Below are positions 6,255-7,730 of a stretch of 7,730 bases of DNA, piece by piece. Source of the DNA: Gammaproteobacteria bacterium (GTDB lineage: Bacteria > Pseudomonadota > Gammaproteobacteria > UBA9214); the NCBI GenBank assembly GCA_030635865.1, contig DAOVYA010000061.1, positions 1 to 7,730 on the forward strand, written 5' to 3'. Under the pieces are notes generated by a model. It saw nothing but the letters and a program-made list of their open reading frames with translations. It had not been told where the DNA came from and searched no databases. Every line of letters starts with the position of its first letter. The first letter of the stretch is position 1. The translations under genes and the position numbers were made by a program.

Positions 6255-6908
6255 ATGGAAACGCTGTATACGGTAATCAGGTTCTTCCAGTCAGGTGGGC
6301 CGTTTATGTACCCGATTCTGCTGGTGCTTGCCATCGGTGCCGCCATCGCCATTGAGCGTTATATTTATCTTACGTTTGTGCGAACCAGGAACAAGGGCGT
6401 CTGGAAGCGTGTCCTGCCCTTGCTGGAGAGCGGCAAGTATGATGCGGCGCGTAAAGTCATCCTGCATTCGAGTGCAACGGTGAGCAGGATTCTGGGTTAC
6501 GGTCTGAATTGTGCAGAACATCTGGGCAGTGGTGACGAGATACAGATGGCCATGGAAGAGGGCCTGCTGGAAGTTGTCCCGCGGCTGGAGAAGCGCACGC
6601 ATTACCTGGCAACCCTGGCAAATATTGCCACCCTGCTGGGCCTGTTGGGAACCATCATCGGTCTGACAGAGGCATTCTCCACCGTTGCTGCAGCCGACCC
6701 GGCTGACAAGGCCAACCTGCTCTCGGCAAGCATCTCCATCGCAATGAATACCACGGCCTTTGGTCTGATGGTCGCTATTCCGCTGCTCTTGATACATGCC
6801 ATCATGCAGACGAAGACGTCGGAACTGGTCGATACCCTGGAGATGGCAACGGTCAGGTTATCTAACCTGATCACCGGCGCACTATCTACGGACAATGACT
6901 CATCCTGA
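6255..6908 (+). CDS. MotA/TolQ/ExbB proton-channel family protein (AglR-like motor subunit)
   Basis: The 217-aa product has the usual family length and plan. The first membrane segment is at ~18-38 (YPILLVLAIGAAIAIERYIYL) after a GGPFMYP lead, followed by a cytoplasmic domain of ~75 residues. The second segment is at ~118-141 and contains LGLLGTIIGLTEAF, the third at ~157-182 with NTTAFGLMVAIPLLL. Thr133 in the LLGT motif and Thr166/Thr167 match the conserved channel threonines of TolQ and ExbB. Family members form the inner-membrane pentamer around a pair of ExbD/TolR helices and convert proton flow to mechanical work. Two ExbD-type genes follow directly, and TPR genes precede it, pointing to an Agl/Glt-like motor rather than the TonB or Tol-Pal systems. 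The strong ribosome site at 6242-6248 supports the start. The name exbB or tolQ would imply the wrong partners, so no symbol is given. Confidence 0.95.
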   Translation: METLYTVIRFFQSGGPFMYPILLVLAIGAAIAIERYIYLTFVRTRNKGVWKRVLPLLESGKYDAARKVILHSSATVSRILGYGLNCAEHLGSGDEIQMAMEEGLLEVVPRLEKRTHYLATLANIATLLGLLGTIIGLTEAFSTVAAADPADKANLLSASISIAMNTTAFGLMVAIPLLLIHAIMQTKTSELVDTLEMATVRLSNLITGALSTDNDSS

Positions 6909-7420
6909 AACCTCGCTGGCAACGCAGGGCAAGGCGGGACGTGCACACAGTCGATGTGACCGCCTTCCTCAGCCTGATGGTGATACTGGTGCCGTTCCTG
7001 CTGGTGACTGCTGTTTTTTCCCGGACAACGATTCTTGAGGTATCACCGGTGGCCGGTGACGGTGACCGGGCGCTCGCGCCTGACCCGCTGCAACTGCAGG
7101 TGATTGTGCGCCAGGCCGTGATCGAGGTGAGTTACCTTGGGCAAGCACAGACAACGCAGATCGACAGGTCAGCCGGAGACGAGGCGCTGGCATCGCTGGC
7201 ATCGCTGGCTGATGAACTGAAAACACGTCACCCGCAAAGCCTTGAGGCTATCGTGTTGCTGGAACCACAGATTTCCTATGATGCGCTGGTACAGGTGCTG
7301 GATGTGCTGCGGGTCAAACTGCAGCGCAACGGGGATGACGTTGAACAGATGGAGCTGTTCCCGCTGATTGCGCTCGGTCCCGTGCCGGCGACAGGACAAC
7401 CGGGACGTGGTGCGCAATGA
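6905..7420 (+). CDS. ExbD/TolR family protein 1, lacking the conserved transmembrane Asp
   Basis: From CTG 6905 the product is 171 aa. It has a basic cytoplasmic tail (KPRWQRRARRD), one membrane segment at ~18-38 (VTAFLSLMVILVPFLLVTAVF) and a periplasmic domain with the ExbD pattern: strands at LQVIVRQAVIEVSYLG, then helix LADELKTRHPQSLEAIVLLE and SYDALVQVLDVLRVKL. The first standard start in this frame, GTG 6941, would delete almost all of the basic tail expected for the family. CTG 6905 overlaps the preceding TGA as CTGA, like the ATGA junction with the next gene, so I prefer it; a start at 6941 remains possible. Against ExbD the aligned segment is VTAFLSLMV versus VTPLIDVML, so Ser23 replaces the proton-carrying Asp. 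It probably works as the non-protonated member of an ExbD pair. Confidence 0.88.
   Translation: MKPRWQRRARRDVHTVDVTAFLSLMVILVPFLLVTAVFSRTTILEVSPVAGDGDRALAPDPLQLQVIVRQAVIEVSYLGQAQTTQIDRSAGDEALASLASLADELKTRHPQSLEAIVLLEPQISYDALVQVLDVLRVKLQRNGDDVEQMELFPLIALGPVPATGQPGRGAQ
7186..7209 (+). repeat. 9-bp tandem repeat (GCTGGCATC, 2.7 copies) in the first ExbD-type gene
   Basis: GCTGGCATC occurs at 7186-7194 and 7195-7203, followed by GCTGGC at 7204-7209. It encodes a repeated Leu-Ala-Ser in LASLASLAD, between the beta strands and the helix of the periplasmic domain. The unit is a multiple of three, so length changes would keep the frame. Confidence 0.7.
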
Positions 7421-7730
7421 CCAGGATTCCCCGAGGTGCGACACAGTTGAAGTGGCGCCGCCAGCGACAGGAGAAGGCGCGGCGCTGGCCGACACTGAAC
7501 CTGGTGGCGTTAATGGATGTCTTTACCATCCTGGTGTTTTTTTTCCTGGCGCATTCCGCAGACGGTGCACCGGAAGATAACAACACACTTGTCAGGCTTC
7601 CCGAATCAGTTGCGGACCAGCAACCCAGGGAAACGCCGGTTGTCATGATTACCCGGGATAACATCCTGCTGCAGGGTGAGCCGGTTGTTGCCATCGACAC
7701 GGACATGGATGCGACCCGTGGTGAGATCAA
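7417..7730 (+). CDS. ExbD/TolR family protein 2 with conserved Asp (partial, 3' end outside window)
   Basis: ATG 7417 overlaps the previous stop in ATGA, so translation is probably coupled. The 104 complete codons visible start with a strongly basic cytoplasmic tail (LKWRRQREKARRWP, residues 11-25). A membrane segment follows at ~27-46, LNLVALMDVFTILVFFFLAH. Asp34 sits exactly where ExbD and TolR carry the essential proton-binding Asp (LNVTPLIDVML in ExbD). A periplasmic part follows (VVMITRDNILLQGEPVV) with the start of the ExbD beta fold. Roughly 50-70 residues should be missing beyond the window, judged by family length. With the ExbB-type subunit and the first ExbD-type protein it should form the motor, supplying the protonatable residue. 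Confidence 0.9.
   Translation, partial: MTRIPRGATQLKWRRQRQEKARRWPTLNLVALMDVFTILVFFFLAHSADGAPEDNNTLVRLPESVADQQPRETPVVMITRDNILLQGEPVVAIDTDMDATRGEI
7537..7544 (+). repeat. Run of eight T in the membrane segment of ExbD-type protein 2
   Basis: Eight consecutive T bases encode Phe41, Phe42 and the start of Phe43, just after the proton-binding Asp34. The frame is intact through the run, as shown by the normal family residues on both sides. Confidence 0.85.

Overview
The window looks like a chromosomal segment of a moderately GC-rich gammaproteobacterium, probably one of the sulfur-oxidising or marine lineages. That assignment is an inference from gene content and codon style; there is no rRNA or marker gene here to fix it. 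All genes run on the + strand, and no mobile element, CRISPR array or tRNA is visible.

Layout. Positions 2-94 hold the last 30 codons of an upstream gene whose end resembles a BON domain. A ~230-bp non-coding stretch follows, with one good sigma70-like promoter, a G/C-rich inverted repeat between its -35 and -10 boxes, and a possible 26-codon small ORF with a Shine-Dalgarno sequence. From about 322 to the right edge there is one tightly packed gene set: (1) a 192-aa envelope protein with an N-terminal membrane or signal segment, a short coiled coil and a beta-rich domain; (2) a 684-aa exported TPR protein with a degenerate LPE repeat and a C-terminal coiled coil; (3) a 930-aa TPR lipoprotein; (4) a 91-aa exported protein; (5) a TolQ/ExbB/MotA-family proton-channel subunit; (6) a first ExbD/TolR-family protein; (7) a second ExbD/TolR-family protein, cut by the window end.

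How the genes fit together. One ExbB-type and two ExbD-type subunits should form an inner-membrane, proton-driven motor. The exported TPR proteins, one of them a likely outer-membrane lipoprotein, would be the periplasmic and outer-membrane parts it acts on. This arrangement recalls the AglRQS motor with Glt partners of Myxococcus gliding and the related gene sets known in gammaproteobacteria. The actual function here (motility, envelope transport, surface secretion) cannot be read from the sequence.

Most notable details: the first ExbD-like protein has Ser where the family's proton-carrying Asp should be, while the second keeps the Asp; the first ExbD-like gene seems to begin at a CTG overlapping the previous stop codon; the TPR protein carries a tandem LPE motif; and a REP-like palindrome sits in the one sizeable gap inside the gene set, just before the motor genes.
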